DNA of 64,000 bases, taken from positions 107,468 to 171,467 of the forward strand of contig CAYVBK010000004.1 in the NCBI GenBank assembly GCA_964449465.1, written 5' to 3'. Below are positions 17,308 to 26,091 of the stretch, one piece after another; positions within the stretch are counted from its first letter, which is position 1; each line of letters starts with the position of its first letter. This DNA is from CAYRXM01 sp964449465. GTDB lineage: Bacteria; Chloroflexota; Anaerolineae; JAFGEY01. The position numbers were made by a program, and so were the translations under genes. A model generated the notes under the pieces. It was not told where the DNA came from and did no database searches. It was given only the letters and a program-made list of their open reading frames with translations.

Positions 17308-18147
17308 CTATATGTTGAGGGCCTTTCTAATCTGTGTGATGACCTCGGCGCGACGGGTAAGCAGTTCGCCCAGTGTGGCGAACGTGACCAAAGGTTGGGC
17401 ATCAGAACGGGCGCTTTCCAGGTAATTTTCCTTTGGACGCACAAAAATCTTGATGTCCTTAAAGCGTACTTTGCCGGAGCCGCGCGAGCCGAGTCCGCCC
17501 AGATAGTCGTCCTCCACCAATTGCATCCCTTCCAGCACCGTCTGCAACTGTTTTATGTCGTTAGCTGCGGTACATCCGTCGCCGTCATAGATGCTGTAAA
17601 CGAGTTCTGCACCGCTGAAAACACTGCCGGCGGGCACGCGCTCCATCTGACGCGGGTTGGCGGCCGAGGTTACGCGGTCAATCGAGACCTCGGTCTTGAC
17701 CTCGGTGTAGGGCAGATCGGTACGACCCGACTTTTCCAGTTCCTCAGCACTCTTGGCGCTGAGATGGACATCGCGCACCACCAGGCGGGTGGGGGTAGCA
17801 AAGTCGCGCTCGCCGGGCACGCCAAAAACCTGGCACACATCACAGCCCAGATAGTCTTGCTCGGCTTTCTCCTTGTCCTTTTCGTCCGCCCCACAAGAAT
17901 GGATGTACCCCTGCCCGATACGTTGGTTCTGCACCAGCCCATGATACTTTTCCAGCAGGCTGCGCATCTTGCCCTTGAGCGATGAGCCAGGGATGTAAGG
18001 ATAGTTGGTCAGCGTGTCACGGATGACGGTCTTGTCCACGCCGCCGATCTCGATCCCTGCATCCGAGCCGCCGATGTGCAGGCCGGTCACGGCTTCGATG
18101 TCGAAAGTAAGAAACACACGTCCCTTGAGTTGAATCTGCTTTGCCAT
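17308..18147 (-). CDS. csm3: Type III-A backbone RNase Csm3
   Basis: Csm3 forms the backbone filament of the Csm complex and cleaves target RNA every 6 nt. The 279-residue protein has GLHIGGSDAGIEIGGVDKTV, with D38 at the position of the known catalytic Asp, then NYPYIPGSSLKGKMRSLLEK. Cysteines in CGADEKDKEKAEQDYLGCDVC probably bind zinc. DDYLGGLGSRGSGKVRF is the C-terminal RAMP loop. GAGGAGG precedes the ATG. An intact D38 suggests target RNA cleavage is active. Confidence 0.97.
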   Translation of the reverse strand: MAKQIQLKGRVFLTFDIEAVTGLHIGGSDAGIEIGGVDKTVIRDTLTNYPYIPGSSLKGKMRSLLEKYHGLVQNQRIGQGYIHSCGADEKDKEKAEQDYLGCDVCQVFGVPGERDFATPTRLVVRDVHLSAKSAEELEKSGRTDLPYTEVKTEVSIDRVTSAANPRQMERVPAGSVFSGAELVYSIYDGDGCTAANDIKQLQTVLEGMQLVEDDYLGGLGSRGSGKVRFKDIKIFVRPKENYLESARSDAQPLVTFATLGELLTRRAEVITQIRKALNI

Positions 18148-18158
18148 AGTAAACCTCC

Positions 18159-18602
18159 TCAGTTGCCGCCGTAGGCTTTGTGATAGGCCAGGATGGCCTC
18201 AAAGAATTCGACGAAATGTTGCAAGTTCTCGTCTTGTTTGTTTCCGCTGGCTTGTGTCACCAGGTCAAGCGCCGGACGTAACACCGAAACCAACTCTTCC
18301 ACTGCCTTGCCGCGTTCCTTGCGGGCGCGGTAGGCCATCTTAGGCTTGAGCAGAATCAGGCGACGGCGGGCGTGGTCACGGCGGTTCTGGATGCTCCACT
18401 CGGCCTGAATCTGTCGCACTTCACCGAACAAGGAGCGGATCTGACTGGTTGTCAAGCCGGCGTCTTTAAAGTACTTGCCGAGGCTATCGGCCCATTTGAC
18501 CAGCGTTTCCGCTCCATTGGGGTCGGTCACGATGGCCCGCAGTTCTGCGTCTGATGGACGAGCCATCACCGGAGACTCGCGTCTGTCTCTATACTGACTC
18601 AT
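18159..18602 (-). CDS. csm2: Type III-A small subunit Csm2
   Basis: Csm2 is the all-helical small subunit that lines the target RNA path. The 147-residue protein includes LVKWADSLGKYFKDAGLTTS QI RSLFGEVR, RRLILLKPKMAYRARKE and HFVEFFEAILAYHKAYGG, matching Csm2. CAGGAGG is placed correctly for the ATG at 18602. The stop of the upstream AlbA_2-NACHT gene lies inside the csm2 start (14-nt overlap), so translation of the two is probably coupled. Confidence 0.95.
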   Translation of the reverse strand: MSQYRDRRESPVMARPSDAELRAIVTDPNGAETLVKWADSLGKYFKDAGLTTSQIRSLFGEVRQIQAEWSIQNRRDHARRRLILLKPKMAYRARKERGKAVEELVSVLRPALDLVTQASGNKQDENLQHFVEFFEAILAYHKAYGGN

Positions 18603-20601
18603 AGTTCACCTCCTGAAATAATGGTTGAATATCTTGGGCTGTTAAAGGTTCCAAGAGATCGCGTACTCGATAGCAAAAGTCGGCGGTTGCCCAAGTGAGC
18701 AAACGACGTGCCTTGCTCATGTCATTCGTCTCCAGGCAATCCCCCAACCAAGCCGCAGCAAAATAGGCTTTGGTCAACTCTGTATTGAAACATATCAGGG
18801 TATTTGTACGCTTGAGGATACCCAGACTGAGTATGTGGTGCAAACCAGCACTTCCTAACTCTCTCTGTGCGCCGGTTGTGCGAATGGCTAGTTGTCCGCC
18901 GTCCATTTTTATTGCCACCAGACCTATCTTTTCCCACCAAGAAGCAGCCTTGTCAGGCCGGAATCCAGCACATCTACCATATTCGCGTTGCCATAAATAG
19001 GCATACATTTCATAGAGCACTTCGCCGATTCTCAGAGAACGAGGAGCTTCTTCCTCTGTAATTTCTGTTTTCTCGTCTTTGGTATCAGTAATCGAATCAT
19101 TCAAGACCAATTCCCTTTCATCTGCCTTGGGAACCTCGATGGAAGTTTCCGTTACCGCATTGTCACTGCTCGGCTGATATATCACTTCTGACTGTGGCTC
19201 AGGGACCAAAATTGGCTCAAGCGATGTTGTTTGTTTACCGGACAATCTCTTGCAAGCAGCTTCAAGAAAGGCCGGCGTTTTGCATAATTCCCACAATTCA
19301 GGATCGGAGCGGAGAATTGCGACAAACTCATCAAATTCCTCACTCTCGGCCCAGTTTTGTAGATAGAGCGTAACTTGTTCATCACTGAACGCGGCAATGG
19401 TAATCTGTTCGCCAATTCCTCTCAAAGTACCAACACCGGCATCTGGACGTGTGGTCAGTATGACCTTGACACTGGAATAGGTTTCCAAAAAGTCCCGTAA
19501 ACACTCCAAAAAGATTTCCTGTCCCTGTTGTGTGCGGATCTCGTCTAGCCCATCCAGGCAGATCACCCAGTGCAGTTCGGGCTTGTGAAGCAATTCTTGG
19601 ACTTGCGACGGTCGGTTTCTACCTTGCCAAAAAACACCTCCTGATTTCTTGTTTACTGCGTCCAGTAAGCGGGTGCCCAGACAGTAGTTGGCTCTCACCG
19701 GCTCGTTGCGCAGTCGGTGATAGACAGGAATCCCTCCGGTAGTGGGTGGTGTGAATTCTTCCCCTTCGATTTTAACTTCCACTGCTTGTAATTGTGCTTC
19801 GGCTTGTTCGGCAACCCACCGCTGTATATATGCACTCTTGCCACTGCCGGCCGCGCCCTCGATAATCAGCAATGTTTCATTGCCATTCAAGAACTCATCC
19901 ACGATTTTTTGCAGCAACTGTCCATCGATCACGTACAGGTCCTGATAGCCCTTGATATCCTGTGCCGTAACCAGATTTTCAGCCGGATTACGGTCGCTCA
20001 GGATACTCTCAAAATATCGTTTCCAGATACGGGGCAAGACATACGGAACTGCTGAATAAGCGTAACGATACCGATCATCATCAGGTGAAATGTCTTGACG
20101 ACAGATGCTTCGCTTGCTTTCTCCAAAGCGGATCCACGACTTGCTCTTGTCAAATTCGTGTTGGATATTCTTGGCAGTACAAAAAACACTCGGTGGTGTC
20201 AGCGGATCAATTCGCAGATAGGCGACTTGCTGTCCATTGACCTGGTTGTGAACAAGTTCCCACTGTACTTGGGGCTGGATATATTCTGCAATAGCCCGTT
20301 CGATTGACTGTTTTAGACTCTCCCAGGCATCGTGAGTACCAGTCATTCCATAATGGGCCAACGAATCTCCAAGCCCACAGATTGGGTATCTCTCATCCAC
20401 GTCGTTTTCCAACCCATACAGCAAATAAGCAGGTCGCCCAAACATCCGCGCGGTGTTCGCCAGCGCGATCACATCGCGGACAAACTCGGCCTTCTTATCG
20501 TCCCGACGCAGATTAGGGATTTGAGATTTGCGGTCGCGTAGTGGTTCTTCTTCGTATTCAGTTGTTTCCGTAAACAATTCGGTACGAAACCTGGTGGTCA
20601 T
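18589..20601 (-). CDS. AlbA_2 (Schlafen-like)-NACHT STAND NTPase embedded in the csm operon
   Basis: A 670-residue protein not part of known Csm complexes. Residues about 15-165 resemble the AlbA_2/Schlafen-type nucleic-acid-binding domain: EEEPLRDRKSQIPNL, then DKKAEFVRDVIALANTARM and AYLLYGLENDV. Residues 240-450 form a NACHT-type STAND NTPase: Walker A GAAGSGKS (249-256), Walker B VICLDGLDEI (346-355), sensor ILTTRPDA (381-388), and TPAFLEAAC. An acidic linker (about 460-518) leads to a helical region with ICFNTELTKAYFAAAWLGDC (603-622), like the conserved end of NACHT modules. The ATG at 20601, with AGAGGG upstream, is 17 nt after cas10; the stop overlaps csm2. Domain calls are by motif; a role in immunity is inferred. 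Confidence 0.8.
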   Translation of the reverse strand: MTTRFRTELFTETTEYEEEPLRDRKSQIPNLRRDDKKAEFVRDVIALANTARMFGRPAYLLYGLENDVDERYPICGLGDSLAHYGMTGTHDAWESLKQSIERAIAEYIQPQVQWELVHNQVNGQQVAYLRIDPLTPPSVFCTAKNIQHEFDKSKSWIRFGESKRSICRQDISPDDDRYRYAYSAVPYVLPRIWKRYFESILSDRNPAENLVTAQDIKGYQDLYVIDGQLLQKIVDEFLNGNETLLIIEGAAGSGKSAYIQRWVAEQAEAQLQAVEVKIEGEEFTPPTTGGIPVYHRLRNEPVRANYCLGTRLLDAVNKKSGGVFWQGRNRPSQVQELLHKPELHWVICLDGLDEIRTQQGQEIFLECLRDFLETYSSVKVILTTRPDAGVGTLRGIGEQITIAAFSDEQVTLYLQNWAESEEFDEFVAILRSDPELWELCKTPAFLEAACKRLSGKQTTSLEPILVPEPQSEVIYQPSSDNAVTETSIEVPKADERELVLNDSITDTKDEKTEITEEEAPRSLRIGEVLYEMYAYLWQREYGRCAGFRPDKAASWWEKIGLVAIKMDGGQLAIRTTGAQRELGSAGLHHILSLGILKRTNTLICFNTELTKAYFAAAWLGDCLETNDMSKARRLLTWATADFCYRVRDLLEPLTAQDIQPLFQEVNYESV

Positions 20602-20618
20602 TTTTTTGCCCTCTACTT

Positions 20619-23264
20619 TTACTCGCGCGTCAACAACTCGGTCCACCGCGCGGCCAGGCCGATCCACTCAATAGCGCGGAATCGTTCGCCTTTCAGCCCA
20701 TCGGCCAGTCGGTTGATGCTCTCCCAGGGTTCACCTGTTTTGTTGCGTGTCATTCGTTTGAAAAAGTAGTGTCCGCGCCACATCCATGGTCCCCAGTATA
20801 CCTGCTCCTCGCCGGTTCGGTTCAGGTCCTGGCCCAGGGCACGCCGCTTCGCCGCAGCGTCCTCATACAACTCCTGCAGCCGGATCAGACGCTGGACGAC
20901 AGCCTGGGGCGCGCCTTCACCCCCTTTCTTTTGCGGGGTTACCATACATACCAACCGCCGAGACAGTGCAGAAACGCTATACATGTAGCCTGTTCCAGCA
21001 TCATCCAGCCCAAATTGTTGCCAGGAGACCACCTGCCCCAGAAAAGCAAGCGCATCTTTTCCGGCTCGTCCCTTGGCTTTACCCTCGGCCTCTCCCGCCT
21101 CCGCTGCTGCCTGGTAGAGCGGATACTTGCCACCCACCAACACGATCCCTGCACTGGTGTGGATGCCGGGGTGGTGCGCGGCAAAAGGCGTCAGGTCGGC
21201 GCGGATGCGGCGCGCCAGTTCTACCACCCGATCCCACGCCCCGACGAAGAACAGGTCATCGCCGCCGGAGTAGATCGAATAGAGTGTGTCGCCGCGCTCG
21301 GCATGTGTTTCGGCGTTCATCTTCTCGGCAATGTGCTCTACCCACCCTTCAAAGTAGAGGCTGATGGCAAAACTGAGCGCGGCGACGCGTGAGAGGGTGG
21401 CGAAACGCCGTACAATCCGGCCATTTTGGTCACGCTCAACAAAGCCGTCGCTGAAAAGCCAACCACCGTTATCAAGGTCCATGCGCAGCACGCCAAGCCG
21501 CTTAATGCCCTGAGATTGCGCCTCTAACATTGAGAAAGGTTTGACTGCAAAGCCTGGGCATTTTGGCAAGTCCTCTGCCAGGCGGCGACGGGTTTCACGA
21601 GATTGCTTAGCCAGCCAGTCGGCATCCACCTGCGCATAGGCCGGTGTCACGTTGACCAGAAAGCGGCGGCCAACCGCAGTTCGGGCATCAGGCCGTAAGT
21701 CCTTGAGCGCATCATCCTTGAGCGCCAGGATGACCCGGTGGGAGGAATCTGGGAGCCGAGGCAGCCCCTCCGACACATCACACCGGTAGCCTAGCGCGGC
21801 CAATACCTGGTTCCACCTGCCCGGCATTTCCTTGAGCGGATCAGCCGGAATATTCGGTTCCTGTTCAGTCAGCCAGAAGTAACGGACGCGGCGCAATTTG
21901 TCGCCCAGCTCTTCATACGACTCACATTGCGGACATTTTCGAGTTCCGCTCTCATCTTCCTGGCGATTCTTTAGCTCTTTTGTCTCAGGATGTTCTTGAC
22001 CACAGACCTGACATTCCTTGTCCTGGTTACCGCCGTGGCCCTGCGGCTCGAATAGCGTTCGTATTTCTTCGCCTAATTCGGCAAAACGACGTTGTTTGAC
22101 TTCACGCAGGGTGCGGGTGAGTTCCTCCCACCGTTCCGAGATGCGCCCATCATAAAAGTCGGCAGCGGCCAAAGGCACATGCGCCAGTGCCAGATACAGA
22201 TCGCCCTGGTGGTGCGCCAGCAGCACACGGCTAATCTCTTGCTGAATTCTGACCAACTCCTGGCTGTCGTCGGCGCGAGCCAGGAGATAGAATGCTCCAC
22301 CGCCCTGGTAGATCAGATTGGTGATGGACAGGCCCAGGCGTCGCAGTACATAGCGGGCCACAACTTCGGTGAGCAGTTGCAGATAAAACGAGCGTCCGCG
22401 CAGGCCGGGTGTCGCGCCTTGCGAAGAGATCGTGTAGATAAAGCTCTGCACGCCAGAGATGTCTCCACCCACCAGCAACACGGGTTGTGTTTGCCGCAAA
22501 ATGGCCGGTGGAGACACAGTAGCCGGATCGCGTTTTTGTTGCTCGGCCTGTTTGCGCGCTTTGTACCACTCATCCAACGCCGTCAGCAGACCATCCAGCG
22601 CAGGTTCAGACATTCCGATCAGGCATGCCGCCAATGCAGCCGTCATCCGGCTATGGTCGTAGAGGCTCACGTCGGGCAGTGAACGATAATACGCTGAAGG
22701 GATACACCACGTATAACGCTGCATCGTCAACAAAAGGCTCTCCAGATAAACGCTCAGATTATCGCTTTCTCTGTGCGCATCCCGAAGAATCTCTGCCTGC
22801 GTTTGAAAGTCTTGCCACAACGTTTTATACCCTTCTGCCACGGCCTGTTCTTGATATTCGGCTTGAGGAAAAAGCGTCTCCTGTTCCAAAGCCAACGGTC
22901 TGAGCGGCCAATATAGCGGTTTGGAAGCCTGTTGGGGTTTACCATTCAGACTTGACGTTTCCAGGCGACAAAAGATAGACAAGAGTTGCTTGGGTTGCTC
23001 TTGCTTTTCATCCGCCCGTTCTCCGGCAGAGAGCCGGTCAGCTAACGCGACCACCTTTGTCTCATAGCCCTGCAGAGATTGGTCGTGGTGACTCATCACC
23101 GGATACAGGTGAACACGCCACTGTTGGGGAATGATCAAAGATACGATTTCGCCCCCCACCTCTGTATGGGAACGATAGCGGTCTTTTTCATTTGCCCTCT
23201 GCCCAAACTTGCCCACATCATGCACCAGCCCCGCCAGAGCCGCCTTGAAAATTTCATCCCGCAT
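20619..23264 (-). CDS. csm1: Type III-A signature protein Cas10/Csm1
   Basis: Cas10 senses target RNA bound to the Csm complex, cuts single-stranded DNA with its HD domain and makes cyclic oligoadenylates with its Palm domains. The 881-residue protein has H15-D16 (GLVHDVGKFG) for the HD site, a Palm1 segment LLVGGDISGVQSFIYTISSQ, a four-Cys zinc site (CQVCG and CPQC), and Palm2 with YSGGDDLFF (GGDD at 667-670). The ATG at 23264 is chosen for the AGGGAG site and because the protein then begins just before the HD motif. Both active sites look intact, matching the presence of a CARF effector. Confidence 0.97.
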   Translation of the reverse strand: MRDEIFKAALAGLVHDVGKFGQRANEKDRYRSHTEVGGEIVSLIIPQQWRVHLYPVMSHHDQSLQGYETKVVALADRLSAGERADEKQEQPKQLLSIFCRLETSSLNGKPQQASKPLYWPLRPLALEQETLFPQAEYQEQAVAEGYKTLWQDFQTQAEILRDAHRESDNLSVYLESLLLTMQRYTWCIPSAYYRSLPDVSLYDHSRMTAALAACLIGMSEPALDGLLTALDEWYKARKQAEQQKRDPATVSPPAILRQTQPVLLVGGDISGVQSFIYTISSQGATPGLRGRSFYLQLLTEVVARYVLRRLGLSITNLIYQGGGAFYLLARADDSQELVRIQQEISRVLLAHHQGDLYLALAHVPLAAADFYDGRISERWEELTRTLREVKQRRFAELGEEIRTLFEPQGHGGNQDKECQVCGQEHPETKELKNRQEDESGTRKCPQCESYEELGDKLRRVRYFWLTEQEPNIPADPLKEMPGRWNQVLAALGYRCDVSEGLPRLPDSSHRVILALKDDALKDLRPDARTAVGRRFLVNVTPAYAQVDADWLAKQSRETRRRLAEDLPKCPGFAVKPFSMLEAQSQGIKRLGVLRMDLDNGGWLFSDGFVERDQNGRIVRRFATLSRVAALSFAISLYFEGWVEHIAEKMNAETHAERGDTLYSIYSGGDDLFFVGAWDRVVELARRIRADLTPFAAHHPGIHTSAGIVLVGGKYPLYQAAAEAGEAEGKAKGRAGKDALAFLGQVVSWQQFGLDDAGTGYMYSVSALSRRLVCMVTPQKKGGEGAPQAVVQRLIRLQELYEDAAAKRRALGQDLNRTGEEQVYWGPWMWRGHYFFKRMTRNKTGEPWESINRLADGLKGERFRAIEWIGLAARWTELLTRE

Positions 23265-23304
23265 ACATCTCTCCCTTCTATCTTGCCTCACACTCTACTC
23301 TGTC

Positions 23305-23313
23305 ATTATACCA
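23305..23313 (-). promoter_or_regulatory. Extended -10 promoter of the csm operon
   Basis: The minus strand reads TGGTATAAT, an extended -10 with a perfect TATAAT, 41 nt before the cas10 ATG. No good -35 box is seen, as is usual with extended -10 promoters. Confidence 0.6.
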
Positions 23314-23383
23314 AAATATTCCAGTTTGCGCATTAGAGATCACTCCAATTTTTCTTGGATTGAGTGACAATATATTCCCGCTT

Positions 23384-23422
23384 AAAAAAAACGTGCCAGG
23401 CCGAAAATATCCGGCCTGGCAC
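23384..23422 (-). terminator. Strong intrinsic terminator between the SBP gene and cas10
   Basis: Perfect 11-bp stem GTGCCAGGCCG/CGGCCTGGCAC (23393-23403 and 23412-23422) followed on the minus strand by eight T residues. It ends the four-gene operon to the right and insulates the csm promoter. Confidence 0.9.
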
Positions 23423-23451
23423 GCCAAATGGTCTATATCGCTCAACCAACC

Positions 23452-26076
23452 TCACGGCATCGCGGCACCCTGCGCCGCGCTTTGCGCCTCTTCCAGCATC
23501 GCCTGGACGTTTCGCCCATCCAGTGCCCGGTTCACCGCCTGCCCAAACAGTGCCATAGCCGCGGCGTCTTGGGGCGGCCACAAATGCTCCAAAGCATAGC
23601 GAATCGCCTCGCCCGTCTGAGCATCCCACAAGGCCCAATCGCTCTGCTGTTCGGCCACCGGGCGACGCGGCGAAAAAGACAGCCTGTCACTCCGCTTGTT
23701 CCACTGATAGCTGAGAAAGCGCACCCACTGCCAGGTTTCCTCTGGATTCAACGTGCCGCTGCTGATCACATAGCCGGTGGCCCACCAGGGATGCCCGGCC
23801 GCTCGCCCGGCCGGAAGCGTGGCCACACCCAGGCGCATCTGCGCGCTCCGCAGTGGCCAGTTGACCAGGCTATCGCTCCACATGGCCGCCCGCTTCTGAT
23901 CGATCAACTGCCAGCGCGTAGACATTGGCACAAAATTGTGCGGCATCACCCGCTCATCCAGCGACAGGCCGACATACCAACGCGTCGCCTCGACCACCGA
24001 CGGCGAATCAAAGGCCGGACGCGGCGGCCAAACCGACTCGTCCCACAGCGAACCGGCGCGGCTGGCGATCAAAGCCGGGCCGACACCGACCATATCCACA
24101 AAGCCATACCGCTCTACCGAATTGCCCTGACGAATGGTCAGAGCCTGGGCCGCCGCCGAAAACTCGTCCTGCGTCCAGCCGGGGCGCGGATAGGGCAACC
24201 CGGCCACATCAAAAGCATCGCGGTCAAACAAGAGCATGGCCATGTTGATCTGCGCCGGCACATAGTGTACGCCAGGGTTCAGCACGCCAGGGTAAAAATC
24301 ATCCGGCGCAAAATCAGGGTCGCCGACCACCCACCCGGACAGGTCATACGTCCACTCAAGAGGGATCATATCGGGCATGGTCGGCCACAGCGCCGCGTCG
24401 GCCTGCGACAGGATGCGATAGGCAGTCTGCTCCGGCAACCCACCCCAGGCAACCAGTTCTTCCAGCGAAACCACCGTCACGCGGATGTGCGGATTTTGGT
24501 GGCGAAAGGCCTCGGCCCACATGACCAACATCGCCTGTTCCGACCCGGCGCAGGCAAAGGTCAAATCCACAATACCCGGCGACGACGCAACGCCGGACGA
24601 GACCGCCCGCTCGGCATCTAAAATGTAATAGGGGATCAGGTGCTTCCAATCGCCGTTTTGCCGCACAAAAAACTCGGTCAGCGGCAGGGCATTGGAGCGA
24701 GCATCTGACAAAGGGCGTTGCAGCGTCACCTGCGCCAGGTTGTCGCCGACCTGCACCGCCTCCACCTGCAAAGGAGCCAATCGCGCCAGAGTCGCCGAAC
24801 TGGTGATGCGTCGGTACAGATCGATCACCTGAGCCTGGTCCCACGACCCACCCGGATCGCTCGAAACGCCCTGAAGCAGCAAAAAAGTCTCGCGCCGTCC
24901 GGCCAGCAACGCCTCGCGCTCAACATCCAGCAAGAGTTGAAAAAAAGCCGCGTCAGGTCGGTCGGTACGCACACCAAACCACCGCTCCAAAAACCAGCCC
25001 AATGAGGGTGCCGCTGCCGCCGATTCAAACACCTGCGGCAAGACAGCATCGCCGCGCCGCTCCAAAATGCGCCCCAACAACGGCGCCTGCGCCGGCACCG
25101 GCCGCTCTCGCCAGGCCAGATACTCTTGAGCAATCGCCGTCTGCCAGGCCGTCGGCGATTGACCGGCCGGCACGCGCAGGGCCAGTTGCACCGCCGCAGC
25201 CACGGCCAATTGCCTCATCGGCTCTACATAGGCCGGGCTCACCATAGCAGAAACGCTGTCAGTCGCGTCGGCCGGAACGCCCAGCAACCAGGGCGAATCC
25301 ACCAGGATGCGCTCATTTTGCCAGCGCGGAACCAGGTCAGGCGCAGAGCGAACCACAAACTCAACCTGCACCCGTCCATCGGTCGGGCAGCCCACCGTGT
25401 CGCAAGCCCGATTCACCGCCTCGGAAATGGGGCGCAGATAGAATTGCAGATGCGGCAGGTCGCGCCGATAGCAGCGCACCGACAGCTTTTCAAACTGCGT
25501 TTCGACCACATCGCCCCACAGGCCGGCTTGAGGAGATGTGCGCTTCCAGCCCAGCGGAGTCTGGCGATAAAAACGCGCCCGGCGCGCCGCCGGCTGCCCC
25601 TCGATCACCTCCACCCAGGCAATTTGCCCGCGCAGGTCCACCTGCTGCACCCGTGCTGGCAGCACCGACCAACATCCATCCGGCGAGCGGAACAGATCGG
25701 ACACTGGAGGGCAGTGGGCGCGGGTGCGTTGATCTTGCCGCCAGTACCACTCAATGTCGCTCTCGTCCTGCTGGGCCAAAAAGCGGCTCCAGTTTCCCTC
25801 GGCAAAAGCCTGCGCTTCCAGGTCTACCACCGCCTGAATTTGAAATTTCAGCCGCTCCAGTGCCTGCTCATAGCGATAACGGACCAACCAATAAACCGTC
25901 ACGCCCAAAACCACCAGCAGCCCCAACAACAGCCACCTGACACCGGGTGGCAAGGATGTCAGCAAGCGATTCAGCCAGCCGCCCGGCGACGGCCTCTCGA
26001 TACGCGCAATGATCTCCTGGTCTGCGCCCTCGCCGCCCACCTGCCATTCAAATTGAGAATTTTTGCTGCGAGGCAT
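23452..26076 (-). CDS. Membrane-anchored protein with C-terminal family-1 solute-binding domain
   Basis: An 874-residue protein with a cytoplasmic N-terminus, one transmembrane helix at about 45-67 (WLLLGLLVVLGVTVYWLV), a ~400-residue extracellular region of unknown fold, and from about residue 485 a domain like extracellular sugar-binding proteins of ABC importers (VDLTFACAGSEQAMLVMWAE, QINMAMLLFDRDAFDVAGLP, PWWATGYVISSGTLNPEETW). No permease or ATPase is adjacent, so it may sense a ligand rather than import it. The ATG at 26076 fits the AGGAG site better than one two codons upstream. The gene starts 15 nt after the phosphatase gene. Confidence 0.75.
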   Translation of the reverse strand: MPRSKNSQFEWQVGGEGADQEIIARIERPSPGGWLNRLLTSLPPGVRWLLLGLLVVLGVTVYWLVRYRYEQALERLKFQIQAVVDLEAQAFAEGNWSRFLAQQDESDIEWYWRQDQRTRAHCPPVSDLFRSPDGCWSVLPARVQQVDLRGQIAWVEVIEGQPAARRARFYRQTPLGWKRTSPQAGLWGDVVETQFEKLSVRCYRRDLPHLQFYLRPISEAVNRACDTVGCPTDGRVQVEFVVRSAPDLVPRWQNERILVDSPWLLGVPADATDSVSAMVSPAYVEPMRQLAVAAAVQLALRVPAGQSPTAWQTAIAQEYLAWRERPVPAQAPLLGRILERRGDAVLPQVFESAAAAPSLGWFLERWFGVRTDRPDAAFFQLLLDVEREALLAGRRETFLLLQGVSSDPGGSWDQAQVIDLYRRITSSATLARLAPLQVEAVQVGDNLAQVTLQRPLSDARSNALPLTEFFVRQNGDWKHLIPYYILDAERAVSSGVASSPGIVDLTFACAGSEQAMLVMWAEAFRHQNPHIRVTVVSLEELVAWGGLPEQTAYRILSQADAALWPTMPDMIPLEWTYDLSGWVVGDPDFAPDDFYPGVLNPGVHYVPAQINMAMLLFDRDAFDVAGLPYPRPGWTQDEFSAAAQALTIRQGNSVERYGFVDMVGVGPALIASRAGSLWDESVWPPRPAFDSPSVVEATRWYVGLSLDERVMPHNFVPMSTRWQLIDQKRAAMWSDSLVNWPLRSAQMRLGVATLPAGRAAGHPWWATGYVISSGTLNPEETWQWVRFLSYQWNKRSDRLSFSPRRPVAEQQSDWALWDAQTGEAIRYALEHLWPPQDAAAMALFGQAVNRALDGRNVQAMLEEAQSAAQGAAMP

Positions 26077-26091
26077 TGCCATACTCCTGCA

